Shown one piece after another: positions 1 to 8,130 of a stretch of 38,847 nucleotides of DNA. The translations under genes and the position numbers were made by a program. The first letter of the stretch is position 1. Each line of letters starts with the position of its first letter. Origin of the DNA: Alteromonas sp. BMJM2 (GTDB lineage Bacteria > Pseudomonadota > Gammaproteobacteria > Enterobacterales > Alteromonadaceae); assembly GCF_027257845.1 (NCBI RefSeq), contig NZ_JAPVOT010000027.1, forward strand, positions 1 to 38,847, given 5' to 3'. Below the pieces are notes generated by a model, which saw only the letters and a list, made by a program, of their open reading frames with translations, searched no databases and was not told where the DNA came from.

Positions 1-97
1 ATTTGCCTAACATCAACCATGACAGACGAAGTAAACGAGTTCTAAAAAGGCAACGGTATTGATCTTGAAATAGCGGTCAAAGGGCTATCTTTTTTCA

Positions 98-481
98 TTG
101 ACAGCCCGGAGGCTCATATGTGTTAACATAATGGATAAAAGTCATGCCACTGTCGTTTGTTTAAGTGCACGGGTCGGCAGCATATCGGATAATGGGTTTG
201 GTGGCTGGTATGGATATCGCGCTTCTAAGGCTGCACTTAATATGCTGGTTAAAACCGCGTCCATTGAATACAAGCGCCGAGTGAAAAATGCGATGCTGGT
301 GTGTTATCACCCAGGTACAGTAGACACCGAATTGTCAAAACCATTTCAGAAAAACGTAGCAGAGAAGAAACTGTTCACGCCAGCCTTTACAGCCGATCAG
401 CTATTTACCCACGTATCTAGGCTAGATCGCGACCAACCTTGCCATTTTATAGACTGGGACGGTGAAGTGGTAACTTGGTAA
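98..481 (+). pseudogene. Short-chain dehydrogenase (CsgA/C-factor-like), 5'-truncated remnant
   Basis: The readable protein is the C-terminal half of a classical SDR. It keeps the catalytic-type segment WYGYRASKAALNM (Tyr-x3-Lys) followed by a HPGTVDTELSKPF stretch and an ending typical of SDRs of the C-factor type. The N-terminal Rossmann half with the TGxxxGIG cofactor motif is missing. Similarity starts only near the ATG at 131, and bases 1-97 in all three forward frames give no SDR-like sequence before stops. The nominal first codon is a TTG at 98 with no convincing ribosome binding site. I read this as a gene whose 5' half was lost by a rearrangement at about position 100-130. An intact gene starting left of the window is unlikely, because the upstream frame is not continuous. 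It cannot bind NAD(P) normally as it stands. Confidence 0.6.
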
Positions 482-695
482 TACGCTTTGTTACTATTTC
501 GTTGAGTCCAACATCAAGACTTTTAATTACACTGCTGTTACCATACTTTCTTGGGTATGGTGCAGCGTATTGATTGGCCTATAGAGTCTACAATACTCTT
601 AATGGTCAGAACTACTGGGCGTTGATGCCGTTGCGAGTCATTTCAAAACATACCATCCTAATAAACATAACAATAACTCAACAAGAGGAAGGGAT

Positions 696-2117
696 ATGAG
701 CGGGGCCAGAGAACAGTTCGGATCGCGCATAGGTTTTATTTTGGCAGCTGCAGGCTCTGCAGTTGGTATTGGTAATTTGGTTGGCTTTCCAGTAGGGGCA
801 GCAAAAAATGGCGGGGGCGCATTTCTATTAATGTATGCCATATTCGTTTTTGCCATTTGCTTACCTGTGATGATGGCTGAAATGTCAGTGGGTCGTCATG
901 CTAAAAAAGATCCATTGGGCGCCTACAGCGCAATTAGCAATAACAGTACAAAATGGAAGCTTGCAGGGTGGCTAGCCATTGCTACCCCATTTATGATTGC
1001 CGTGTTTTATATGGTGATAACCGTATGGATTTTCGGTTATTTATACGAAGCCGTTAGCGGTAACCTAGATCAGTTGGCCAATCCCGACACGTTTGGGATA
1101 TTCATCAATTCGCCTTCTATTTTTGCGTACATGGCAGTGGTTGTTGGCGTGGTCTATTTAATACTGCAAGGTGGTGTTAAAGAAGGGATTGAAAAAGCAG
1201 CGAAGCTGCTGATGCCAGCGTTGTTCGTTATGCTTATTGGCTTGGTGATTTTTGTACTCACTCAAGACAATGCGATGGAGGGCGTTAAGTTTTACATCGT
1301 GCCTGATTTTTCTAAATTGAACGCATCGGTGATAAACGGCGCGTTAGCACAAGCCTTCTTTTCACTATCATTAGGTATGGGTATTCTCATTACTTATGGT
1401 AGCTACATAGACAAAAAGGCAGACGTACCTAATTCGGCAAAACTTGTTGCTTTAATGGATACAGCCGTTGCGTTTACCGCAGGCTTAATGATTTTACCTG
1501 CTATATTCTCTTTCAATCCTGAGATAAACCCAGCAGACTTAAGTGAATCGTCGGTAGGCATGATATTTACTTATCTACCGAGCATTTTCTTGGCATTACA
1601 AGAGTCTATCGGTTATTTAGGCGCATCTGTAGTGGCCAGTTTATTCTTCTTGTTAGTGTTTTTTGCTGCAATTACCTCATTGGTCTCTATCTTTGAAGTA
1701 CCCGTTGCTGCATTAATGGATGAGAAAGGGGTAAGTCGTAAGTGGGCTCTTACATCGCTAGGCAGCATAATGATTGTGTTGGCCATATTGAGCGCGCTGT
1801 CGTTTGGTAAAATAGATGTATTAACCTCGTTTGCTCATTACGCAGGCGCAGATAAATCGTTCTTCGACGTTATCTTAGATGTCTTCTACGAAACCATTCT
1901 GCCGCTTAACGGACTGTTAATTTGTCTGTTCGTTACCTACCGCTGGAAAACAGCAAACTTTAATGCCTCTTTAGAAGAAGGCAGCGATAACTACAGAGGA
2001 AGTTGGTTTGAGAAATACGTCGACATTTCACTTAAAACCTTCATTCCGGTTATTTTGCTCGTTATTTTTGTTAACACGGTAGCGGTGAAGTACTTTAATT
2101 TTAGTCTGTTCGGTTAA
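696..2117 (+). CDS. Neurotransmitter:sodium symporter (NSS/SNF) family transporter
   Basis: A 473-residue inner-membrane protein with about 11-12 hydrophobic helices. The N-terminal segment FGSRIGFILAAAGSAVGIGN is the conserved first helix of the NSS fold (LeuT, TnaT), where the unwound Ala-Gly-Val-Gly part binds Na+ and substrate. A WxxFGYLYEA-like helix 3 region and an FSLSLGMGILITYGSY helix 6 segment also fit bacterial members. The family couples amino-acid or amine uptake to sodium entry, and the substrate cannot be told from sequence. A good ribosome binding site (AAGAGGAAGG) lies just before the ATG at 696. The gene stands alone between a dehydrogenase remnant and a strong terminator, so it is probably monocistronic. 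The family assignment is confident and the substrate is unknown. Confidence 0.93.
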   Translation: MSGAREQFGSRIGFILAAAGSAVGIGNLVGFPVGAAKNGGGAFLLMYAIFVFAICLPVMMAEMSVGRHAKKDPLGAYSAISNNSTKWKLAGWLAIATPFMIAVFYMVITVWIFGYLYEAVSGNLDQLANPDTFGIFINSPSIFAYMAVVVGVVYLILQGGVKEGIEKAAKLLMPALFVMLIGLVIFVLTQDNAMEGVKFYIVPDFSKLNASVINGALAQAFFSLSLGMGILITYGSYIDKKADVPNSAKLVALMDTAVAFTAGLMILPAIFSFNPEINPADLSESSVGMIFTYLPSIFLALQESIGYLGASVVASLFFLLVFFAAITSLVSIFEVPVAALMDEKGVSRKWALTSLGSIMIVLAILSALSFGKIDVLTSFAHYAGADKSFFDVILDVFYETILPLNGLLICLFVTYRWKTANFNASLEEGSDNYRGSWFEKYVDISLKTFIPVILLVIFVNTVAVKYFNFSLFG

Positions 2118-2201
2118 ACGCCACAGGTTATCCATACCTTTACGCCCTCAAAAGTGTCAACGCTTTAGCGGGTAAGCCGATTAAAAAATAAAATTTACAT
2201 C

Positions 2202-2235
2202 AAAAAAAGGGGGGAGCAGTTGCTACCCCCTTTTT
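2202..2235 (+). terminator. Intrinsic terminator of the NSS transporter gene
   Basis: The stem GGGGG-x-AGCA pairs with TGCT-x-CCCCC (2209-2230) around a two-base loop and is followed by TTTTT. A run of A precedes it, so it could also work on the opposite strand, where the convergent epimerase-like gene ends at 2310. Confidence 0.88.
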
Positions 2236-2309
2236 AATTTATCGGTCCCGTCCTGAAATACGTTGACAGGTTTTAGCACGACTTAGTCGTATTAAACGCC
2301 AGTGCTTCA

Positions 2310-3137
2310 TCAATACATATCGTCTGGGTTTGCATAGGCTGGTGTAATATCAAGGGCCTGCCAGCTTGCATTAGCGTCTATTACTTTGCCTATCGCCTCA
2401 GATTCGGTATCAGAAAATAGTGGCAAAGGCAGGTTTAATGCTGATGCAGCGCGAGAATAATATTCACCGCGTTTAGGGTGAAGTGCGCTACACAAGTGCA
2501 GTGTGCAATTGTGCGGAGGTGTTTTAATAACCGCAAGCAACCCGCTAACGACATCAGCAACGTGTACCAAGTTGATTCGCTTATTACCTGCGGGTAACTC
2601 GCGACCGCTCAGTGAGCGTGCAGGGTGACGGTCTGGGCCTACTAAGCCTGCTAAGCGAAGCACGGTGTAATTCACCTTAGATGACAGCGAGGCAAGATGT
2701 TCTTCAATGGCTACGTGTGCTTTCGCCGATGCAGTTTCAGGCTTAGTCGTGCTGGTTTCCGTGAGGGTCTCGTTAGTACTGTCACCATACACCGATGTGG
2801 TGCTTACAAAAATAATATGCGCCACGTTTGCCGCAACCGCATCGTTAATAAGGGCAATAACCTGCTGAGTGAAGCCGTCTAGCTGAGTGCTACGCCTACC
2901 CGGTGGAATGTTAATAATAAAGGTTGCGTCCTGCATGTGTTGGCATAGTTGTGAAGTGTCATCGCCAAGTGCAAACTTAATGCCTGTAATATTGTGCTCA
3001 GACATGTGCACCAACTTGTCGTCACTTCTGGTAGTGCCCACCACATGTGCGTCTATAGGACTATTGCTGCTTAATAACGCATTGCCTAAATAACCTGCCA
3101 TCCAGCCGTAACCGGTAATCACTATTTTTTTCTGCAT
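2310..3137 (-). CDS. Extended-SDR / NAD-dependent epimerase-like protein (YeeZ-like)
   Basis: A 275-residue protein opening with VITGYGWMAGYLGNALL, a Gly-rich Rossmann motif of the atypical GxGWxGxxL kind seen in YeeZ-type extended SDRs. A FVSTTSVYGD segment (residues ~110-120) carries the conserved Ser and Tyr, but the usual Tyr-x3-Lys pair is not obvious: the region reads ETASAKAHVAIEEHL. It may therefore bind NAD(P) while having an altered or absent reductase centre. LRLAGLVGPDRHP and NLVHVADVV match substrate-domain motifs of epimerases. An AAGGA ribosome binding site stands about ten bases before the ATG at 3137. It is convergent with the transporter gene and has no operon partner. The fold assignment is confident. 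No substrate can be given. Confidence 0.82.
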   Translation of the reverse strand: MQKKIVITGYGWMAGYLGNALLSSNSPIDAHVVGTTRSDDKLVHMSEHNITGIKFALGDDTSQLCQHMQDATFIINIPPGRRSTQLDGFTQQVIALINDAVAANVAHIIFVSTTSVYGDSTNETLTETSTTKPETASAKAHVAIEEHLASLSSKVNYTVLRLAGLVGPDRHPARSLSGRELPAGNKRINLVHVADVVSGLLAVIKTPPHNCTLHLCSALHPKRGEYYSRAASALNLPLPLFSDTESEAIGKVIDANASWQALDITPAYANPDDMY

Positions 3138-3471
3138 TTGTCACGTGTCCTTCATGCCTATCATTACGATGTTTGTATTTTAGCCCTAGCGTTTAAGCCC
3201 TAGCACTTAAGCTAAAGTGGTAAAACTAAAGTGCTAAAGCCCTTAGTCTATGTATTGTCTGTATTTTGGCTATGAGTATATCAGGCAAAGAACGACTTAC
3301 TCTATGCGCAGTGTTTAAACCTATTGGCGTAAAAGCAAAAAAGCCGAACCTATGTCTTATAAGTTCGGCTTTGTCGGTGAGCGGTGCCGTTATTTCACTA
3401 ACTTTTCGTGTCAGGGTAGATATTACCTATGTTTGACATGGGCATAAACTCAGAAAAAGGCGTGGATAAGC
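3138..3471. other. Intergenic region of 334 bases with short repeats
   Basis: No coding potential seen. The part nearest the epimerase-like gene repeats short words: AAGCCCTAGC occurs twice in near-tandem, and TAGCACTT (3201-3208) is mirrored by AAGTGCTA (3229-3236). The rest holds the terminator of the YggN-like gene. The promoter of the epimerase-like gene must lie here, but no clear -35/-10 pair stands out. Confidence 0.5.
3336..3372 (-). terminator. Intrinsic terminator of the YggN-like gene
   Basis: A ten-base stem, AAAGCCGAAC (3340-3349) with GTTCGGCTTT (3363-3372), encloses a 13-base loop. Read on the minus strand it is followed by TTTTGC, giving a U-tract. It lies 100 bases past the stop codon at 3472. 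Confidence 0.78.
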
Positions 3472-4272
3472 CTACATTTTCATCTCACTGTGACTGTCTA
3501 AATCGATAAGGTTTAGCTCATCAAGTCCGGCAATAGAGGCTTGCATCTTAGACTCTGCATAGTCCGCTTTTTTAAGAACGTTACAAAGTGCTTCCCCTTT
3601 TTCTTCTAATGAGGCAGCTTTCGCCTCTAAGCGATATTCCAAATCTTCGCCAAAGCGTTCCATTTTCTGTTCAAACTCAGACATATCGCCTCCTTCCCAC
3701 AGCATTTGTGTACCAAGGGCAATAAGAATTCGGCCCATTGATTCACTGATTAACGACTCTATTTGCGATTCAAACTCTGCCTCCCAGCTTTCGTCAAACC
3801 AACCAGGCTCGTCAAACTGTGTTGAATCGATACGTATGTTGCCTGCATCATCGTAGAACGAGCGAGCTAGTTTCTGATCGAGAGAATCAAATAGTGCTTG
3901 AAAGTCGCTATCTAAACCACTGCCCCCACCAAGTAGCTCACCAAATACTTCGGTAACCGCTACACTGGCAACCTCTAACCCTTCACTAGCGATAGTCAGT
4001 GTCATAGGGATAGCAGTGTCGATATTATTGTAATAGTCGTTAACGTAAACTTGCTGCTCTTTATTAAGCGCTACCGACTCGCCATTTATTGACAGATCCC
4101 GATTTGGATTGATGCTGAGTGTTGACCCATTTTCCATCTCTACAGTGAGATTGCCTTGATAGTACTTAATCTGACCATCTAGCTCGATATCGCAACTATT
4201 GTCATGGGCCATAGCTTGGCCACTCACTAGTGCTGCGGCGACAGCAGTTGAAAGTAAAAACGTATTCGACAT
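3472..4272 (-). CDS. YggN-like periplasmic protein (DUF2884)
   Basis: A 266-residue exported protein when started at the ATG at 4272. I prefer this start to the longer frame because it places a signal peptide exactly at the N-terminus (MSNTFLLSTAVAAALVSGQA, then MA before HDN) and has AGGGAA eight bases upstream. After cleavage it starts HDNSCDIELDGQIKYYQGNL and continues through SINPNRDLSINGESVALN, the pattern of the DUF2884/YggN family. The middle and C-terminal parts are highly acidic and probably helical (residues ~140-250), with a single late Cys (ALCNVLKK). Function in the family is unknown, and periplasmic location is inferred from the signal. It is divergent from the small membrane protein at 4672 and shares its 399-base promoter region. 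Confidence 0.8.
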   Translation of the reverse strand: MSNTFLLSTAVAAALVSGQAMAHDNSCDIELDGQIKYYQGNLTVEMENGSTLSINPNRDLSINGESVALNKEQQVYVNDYYNNIDTAIPMTLTIASEGLEVASVAVTEVFGELLGGGSGLDSDFQALFDSLDQKLARSFYDDAGNIRIDSTQFDEPGWFDESWEAEFESQIESLISESMGRILIALGTQMLWEGGDMSEFEQKMERFGEDLEYRLEAKAASLEEKGEALCNVLKKADYAESKMQASIAGLDELNLIDLDSHSEMKM

Positions 4273-4671
4273 TGTAAATTCCCTAATCGTGACGTAACGA
4301 AAATTAAACTGTGTATGGGTGAGCAAACGCTATATTGAGATAAATGGTCGATACGATAGCGAATCTAACTTGCATCTACTCTTTTATATCTCTTGCGTTG
4401 TCTCTTCTTAAATCTATTTATCTTTGTTTATGGTTATAGACTTAGCAATGCCGATGCCATTTATTTAAAGCTCATAATTTCAATGACTTATGGGTTTAAG
4501 TTTTTTAGAGTTTAATGTGCTCCGTAATTTTTTGGCCAAAAAAATAATAAAATAGCTATTTTGACTAAGATCAATCTTGTAGACAAAGTACAAAATTAAA
4601 CCTCATTGTAATATGTTCAATAGGGTTTAATTCATGCATAATACGGCCAATTAAATTAAGGGGTTAACACA
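4273..4671. other. Divergent promoter region with tandem palindromes
   Basis: This AT-rich gap serves two divergent genes. It contains two back-to-back perfect palindromes, TTTTTTGGCCAAAAAA (4528-4543) and AAAATAGCTATTTT (4549-4562), running straight into an FNR-like box. No ORF is supported. Confidence 0.6.
4561..4574 (+). promoter_or_regulatory. FNR/ANR-like box
   Basis: TTGAC-TAAG-ATCAA differs by one base from the FNR consensus TTGAT-N4-ATCAA. It lies about 100 bases before the start of the small membrane protein, a reasonable distance for an activator site. No convincing -10 could be fixed, so its position relative to the transcription start is unknown. Confidence 0.4.
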
Positions 4672-4863
4672 ATGGCTGATTGGACTAATGCAATTATGTT
4701 CGGTGTTGCGCTAATTGCCTTTACGCTTGGGCTTAGCAGCATCATTATGGGCTTTATTTCAGCGAAAGCAGGTGCTGAAGGTATGCAAGAAAAAGTTGAG
4801 TATGGCTTTTTCGGCGTTACTGGTTTAGTCATCTTCTTTTTGATGAGTTATGCACTAGCTTAA
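4672..4863 (+). CDS. Small two-helix membrane protein, unknown function
   Basis: A 63-residue protein: a short polar N-terminus (MADWTN), helix 1 (~7-30), a charged loop with AKAGAEGMQEKVEYG, and helix 2 (~45-62). The gene is probably real. It has AAGGGG nine bases before the ATG, a dedicated strong terminator right after the stop, and a structured promoter region. I do not recognise a named family. Its size and loop suggest a small integral membrane component, but nothing in the sequence names a partner. The FNR-like box upstream would tie it to low oxygen if real. Confidence 0.72.
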   Translation: MADWTNAIMFGVALIAFTLGLSSIIMGFISAKAGAEGMQEKVEYGFFGVTGLVIFFLMSYALA

Positions 4864-4876
4864 CAATATGTAAATA

Positions 4877-4906
4877 CAAAAAAACCGGCATTATGCCGGT
4901 TTTTTT
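4877..4906. terminator. Bidirectional intrinsic terminator
   Basis: ACCGGCA-TTA-TGCCGGT (4884-4900) is flanked by an A-run on the left and a T-run on the right. It can stop the small membrane gene from the left and the minus-strand channel operon, which ends at 4941, from the right. Confidence 0.9.
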
Positions 4907-4940
4907 ATCTCAACCTTTTGCCCACCACTCACTCGTAGGT

Positions 4941-6209
4941 TTATTGAGGCCCCTTATTTGTTAACGCGCTTAAGTGCCCATCTCGTTGGTAAGCTCTTAA
5001 ATCAAAGGGCTCAAGCATGGCCATAACGTGGTCAAAAATGTCAGCCTGTACTTTTTCGTAATCCACCCATTCTTGTCTTGCGCTAAAGCAATAAATCTCC
5101 AGTGGCAATCCGAGCTCTGTAGGCGGCAACTGTCTTACCATTAGGGTGAGTTCTTGATGAATGTGAGGGTGCTTTCTCAAGTAAGCCTCTAAATATGCGC
5201 GAAAGGTTCCAATGTTAGTCAATCGTCGACTGTTCAGTAAGTCAGACTCATCAATTGAGTAGTCTCTATGGTAAGCCTGCAGTTCGTTTTTCTTTTTCTC
5301 AATATAATCATTGATATAGCGAATTTTGGAAAAACGCTCTAACATTTCATTATCGCAAAGCTTTATCGAATGCACATCTAAGTGGATGGCGCGTTTAATT
5401 CTGCGTCCGCCAGACTCTTGCATACCACGCCAGTTTTTTACCGCTTCTGTGGTTAAGCTGTAAGTGGGTAAGGTAGAGATAGTTTTATCCCAATTTTGAA
5501 CCTTAACGTTGGTGAGTCCTATTTCTTTTATTTCACCGTCAACTTCATACTTTTGCATGGATATCCAGTCGCCCGTATTGAACATACGATTAGCTGCAAT
5601 TTGAATTCCGGCGACAAAACCCAAAATGGTATCTCTGAATATTAAAAGAAGTACGGCGGCTATAGCGGTTAGGCCTGACACAATAAGTAAAGGACTTCTG
5701 TCTACAATCAGCGATATACAAAGCAGTATAGTAACGATAGCGAACCCAAGCTTTGTTACCTGAATAAAGCCTGTGATCGGCGCTCGTCTAGCGAGTGCTG
5801 AGGAGTTATATACATATTCCACGGTACTCAAAAGGGCATAAAGCGCGAGAAGTCCACTGTACAGCATGTAAAGCTGCGAACTTTTCACCATTAGGCCGAA
5901 GAGAACAGCATCTTTGTCAATAAGTAGTGGCGTGGTTACGTAAATAAATAACGCTGGAAACAAGTGCATCAAACGCCTAAAAAAGCCGTACTCCTGCAGC
6001 GCGTTATCCCAAACATTGTTCGATCTATATACTAAGCGCGCTATTTGCGGCCTGATTAACAAGCGAGCAAAAACGTAGATAATCACAGCGGATAGTAGAA
6101 TGCAGCCACCTGCAAGTACGTTATAAAGTGGTTCACCCGTTGTGAGGTTAGGAAAAATATCGTGTACTAGATGTACAAAAGTATCGCGAACAGAGGTAGT
6201 CACTTCCAT
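4941..6209 (-). CDS. ybdG: YbdG-type mechanosensitive channel (MscS superfamily)
   Basis: A 422-residue protein close in length to E. coli YbdG (415) and matching it along its length. It has an N-terminal block of five hydrophobic helices (residues ~20-195) and the pore-lining and beta-domain segment FRDTILGFVAGIQIAANRMF-NTGDW. YbdG hallmarks follow: GEIKEIGLTNVKVQNWD, STLPTYSL, NWRGMQESGGRRIKR and LTNIGTFRAYLEAYLRKHP. The family forms inner-membrane channels that open on membrane tension; E. coli YbdG gives the small MscM-type conductance. I start at the ATG at 6209, with GGAG ten bases upstream; a TTG one codon earlier is the alternative. The gene follows the acyltransferase with essentially no gap, so the three genes form one transcript ending at the bidirectional terminator. 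Confidence 0.92.
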   Translation of the reverse strand: MEVTTSVRDTFVHLVHDIFPNLTTGEPLYNVLAGGCILLSAVIIYVFARLLIRPQIARLVYRSNNVWDNALQEYGFFRRLMHLFPALFIYVTTPLLIDKDAVLFGLMVKSSQLYMLYSGLLALYALLSTVEYVYNSSALARRAPITGFIQVTKLGFAIVTILLCISLIVDRSPLLIVSGLTAIAAVLLLIFRDTILGFVAGIQIAANRMFNTGDWISMQKYEVDGEIKEIGLTNVKVQNWDKTISTLPTYSLTTEAVKNWRGMQESGGRRIKRAIHLDVHSIKLCDNEMLERFSKIRYINDYIEKKKNELQAYHRDYSIDESDLLNSRRLTNIGTFRAYLEAYLRKHPHIHQELTLMVRQLPPTELGLPLEIYCFSARQEWVDYEKVQADIFDHVMAMLEPFDLRAYQRDGHLSALTNKGPQ

Positions 6210-6212
6210 CAA

Positions 6213-7106
6213 TCAAGACTCCAAAAGGTTTTTGATACGTGAGTCTTTATTTTTCCATAGGTCGTTCAACCAGCTTTGGAAATAAAGACGAAATTCTGAT
6301 TCATTGCGTGTTGAATGCTGCTGTAATTCCGGAACCGACACTACGTTGACGTCAATGACTATCTTCGTCATTGTGCCGCAGAGCATGGCCATCATGGGAT
6401 GCTTTTTATTGTGAGGGTATAGCAAAGAAATATCTAAAACGTTAGTAAATAGTTCACCCATGGCGGCTAAAGTAAAAGAAACGCCTCCTGCTTTTGCCGG
6501 CAATAAATGTGTATAGGGGCTTTTCTTTAACGCATGTTTCTGTGGTGTAAACCGAGTGCCTTCAACAAAGTTAATAACGGTGGTAGGTACGGTTCTAAAT
6601 TTTTCACAGTAGGCTTTGGTTGTTTCTAAATCTTTACCTTTCTTATGCGGATTTTTCTCAATGTACGCGCGAGTATATCGGCGCATAAAAGGCATATCTA
6701 ACGCCCATGCCCCTAAACCCACAAAAGGCAGCCATATGAGTTCTTTTTTCAAAAAGAACTTGGGTGCTGGAATACGTTTGGTGGCAAATTCAATGAGCAA
6801 AATTATATCGAGATAGCTTAGGTGGTTAGCAATGATTAAATACCACCTGTCTTTAGCAAGTTCGCCATGCACCGCATATTCAATGTCGATGTTGTTAAAA
6901 AGGCGGATAAGTAAAACGCTAAGACGACCAAAGCTAAACATAAGACCATGCATCACACTATTCCATAGCGTTCTAACCTTGCCATTAGGGAGTAGTAGCT
7001 TTACTAGCCCTAACGCGATGATAAGACCACCCCAAAAGGCTAAATTGAGTAATTGCAGGGTGATATGAACCACAAAGGTAATGGGAGCGAGAATGTTACG
7101 GATCAT
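6213..7106 (-). CDS. yihG: YihG-type PlsC-fold acyltransferase (second copy)
   Basis: A 297-residue LPLAT/PlsC-family protein. An N-terminal hydrophobic anchor (~residues 5-35) precedes the acyltransferase block: motif I NHLSYLD (His-x4-Asp, the catalytic pair), FFLKKELIWLPFVG, the YihG-type MRRYTRAY/GKDLETTKAYCEKF segment, and motif III VEGTRFT, which binds the glycerol phosphate. The family transfers acyl chains to lysophosphatidic acid or related lysolipids at the inner membrane. It is a clear paralogue of the protein encoded just upstream, sharing GKD-ETT, CEKFR and NFVEGTRFT blocks. Its start overlaps the stop of that gene by four bases (ATGA), and the channel gene follows directly, so translation is probably coupled. 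The symbol denotes family likeness; which copy is the true orthologue is unclear. Confidence 0.88.
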   Translation of the reverse strand: MIRNILAPITFVVHITLQLLNLAFWGGLIIALGLVKLLLPNGKVRTLWNSVMHGLMFSFGRLSVLLIRLFNNIDIEYAVHGELAKDRWYLIIANHLSYLDIILLIEFATKRIPAPKFFLKKELIWLPFVGLGAWALDMPFMRRYTRAYIEKNPHKKGKDLETTKAYCEKFRTVPTTVINFVEGTRFTPQKHALKKSPYTHLLPAKAGGVSFTLAAMGELFTNVLDISLLYPHNKKHPMMAMLCGTMTKIVIDVNVVSVPELQQHSTRNESEFRLYFQSWLNDLWKNKDSRIKNLLES

Positions 7107-8017
7107 AAAGGCTTCTGCGTTGCGTTTAATTCTTCTAATAGGTTGTCTTTTGCTTGCCAGCGTTCATTAAGCCACGCTTGAAAGCGCACTCGAACCTGAG
7201 GGTCATCGAAGTAAGTGTCTTGGAATATGCCGCTGTCCATAATTTCTTGAATAGGCATAACGCTAATATTGACGCGAATATCGCGCACTCTACCGCTCAC
7301 AAAGTCCCAAAATGTGGGTACGCCACCAGGATAGTCGATAGTGACATCTATGAGTTTGTGCAGTTGCTCTCCCATAGCAGAAAGTACAAATGCGATACCG
7401 CCAGCCTTTGGCTTTAACAAATGCGTAAACGGCGATGCCTGTCTTTCGTGTTTTGATTGCGTGAAACGCGTACCCTCTACGAAATTCATAATACTCACAG
7501 GCTTAGAGCGAAATTTTTCGCACGCTTTGCGAGTAGTTTCCATGTCCTTACCTTTTAAGTGAGGGTGCTTAGCCAAAAATGACTTTGTATATCTGCGCAT
7601 AAATGGAAAATCGAGGGCCCACCATGCCAAGCCTAAAATAGGCACATAAATAAGTTCTTTTTTGAGGAAGAACTTTAAAAATGGAATTTTGCGGTTGAAA
7701 ACCCGTTGAAGAACAAGAATATCTACCCACGACTGGTGATTTGCAGTGACCAAATACCAGTCGTTCTTGGTAAGTTGCTCTAAGCCTTTTACGTGAAAGG
7801 TAGTGCCGCTACTTATACGCTGATTTATATTATTAACGCCAATCCATGCTGTTGCACAGGTATCGAGAAGATACGAGATAAAGCGTCGCCACTGCGCCAC
7901 TGGAATAAGTTTAAATACCGATAATACGATAATAGGCGTAGCCCAAATTACCGTATTAACAAAATAGAAAATAACAGAAATCGTGCCGACAATATGATGC
8001 AATAGTGCTTTAACCAT
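7103..8017 (-). CDS. yihG: YihG-type PlsC-fold acyltransferase (first copy)
   Basis: A 304-residue paralogue of the next gene in the operon. It has an N-terminal membrane segment (~residues 8-35), motif I NHQSWVD (His-x4-Asp), FFLKKELIYVPILGLAWWALDFPF, MRRYTKSFLAKHP, GKDMETTRKACEKFR and motif III VEGTRFT. The resemblance to E. coli YihG is strong over the whole central block. The expected role is acylation of a lysophospholipid in the inner membrane. A good GAGGT ribosome binding site lies about nine bases before the ATG at 8017. It is the first gene of a three-gene minus-strand operon and is divergent from the S-formylglutathione hydrolase gene. Both catalytic motifs are intact in both copies, so neither looks decayed. 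Confidence 0.9.
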   Translation of the reverse strand: MVKALLHHIVGTISVIFYFVNTVIWATPIIVLSVFKLIPVAQWRRFISYLLDTCATAWIGVNNINQRISSGTTFHVKGLEQLTKNDWYLVTANHQSWVDILVLQRVFNRKIPFLKFFLKKELIYVPILGLAWWALDFPFMRRYTKSFLAKHPHLKGKDMETTRKACEKFRSKPVSIMNFVEGTRFTQSKHERQASPFTHLLKPKAGGIAFVLSAMGEQLHKLIDVTIDYPGGVPTFWDFVSGRVRDIRVNISVMPIQEIMDSGIFQDTYFDDPQVRVRFQAWLNERWQAKDNLLEELNATQKPL

Positions 8018-8130
8018 TGTACTTACCTCAAAATTTAGGCGCTTAGTGTAAACGAACTTGATCTAAAATCCGATAGAGCCTTTACTGATTCGTCAATAAA
8101 GGTACAAAAATCATGAATAAAGGAGCGGTA

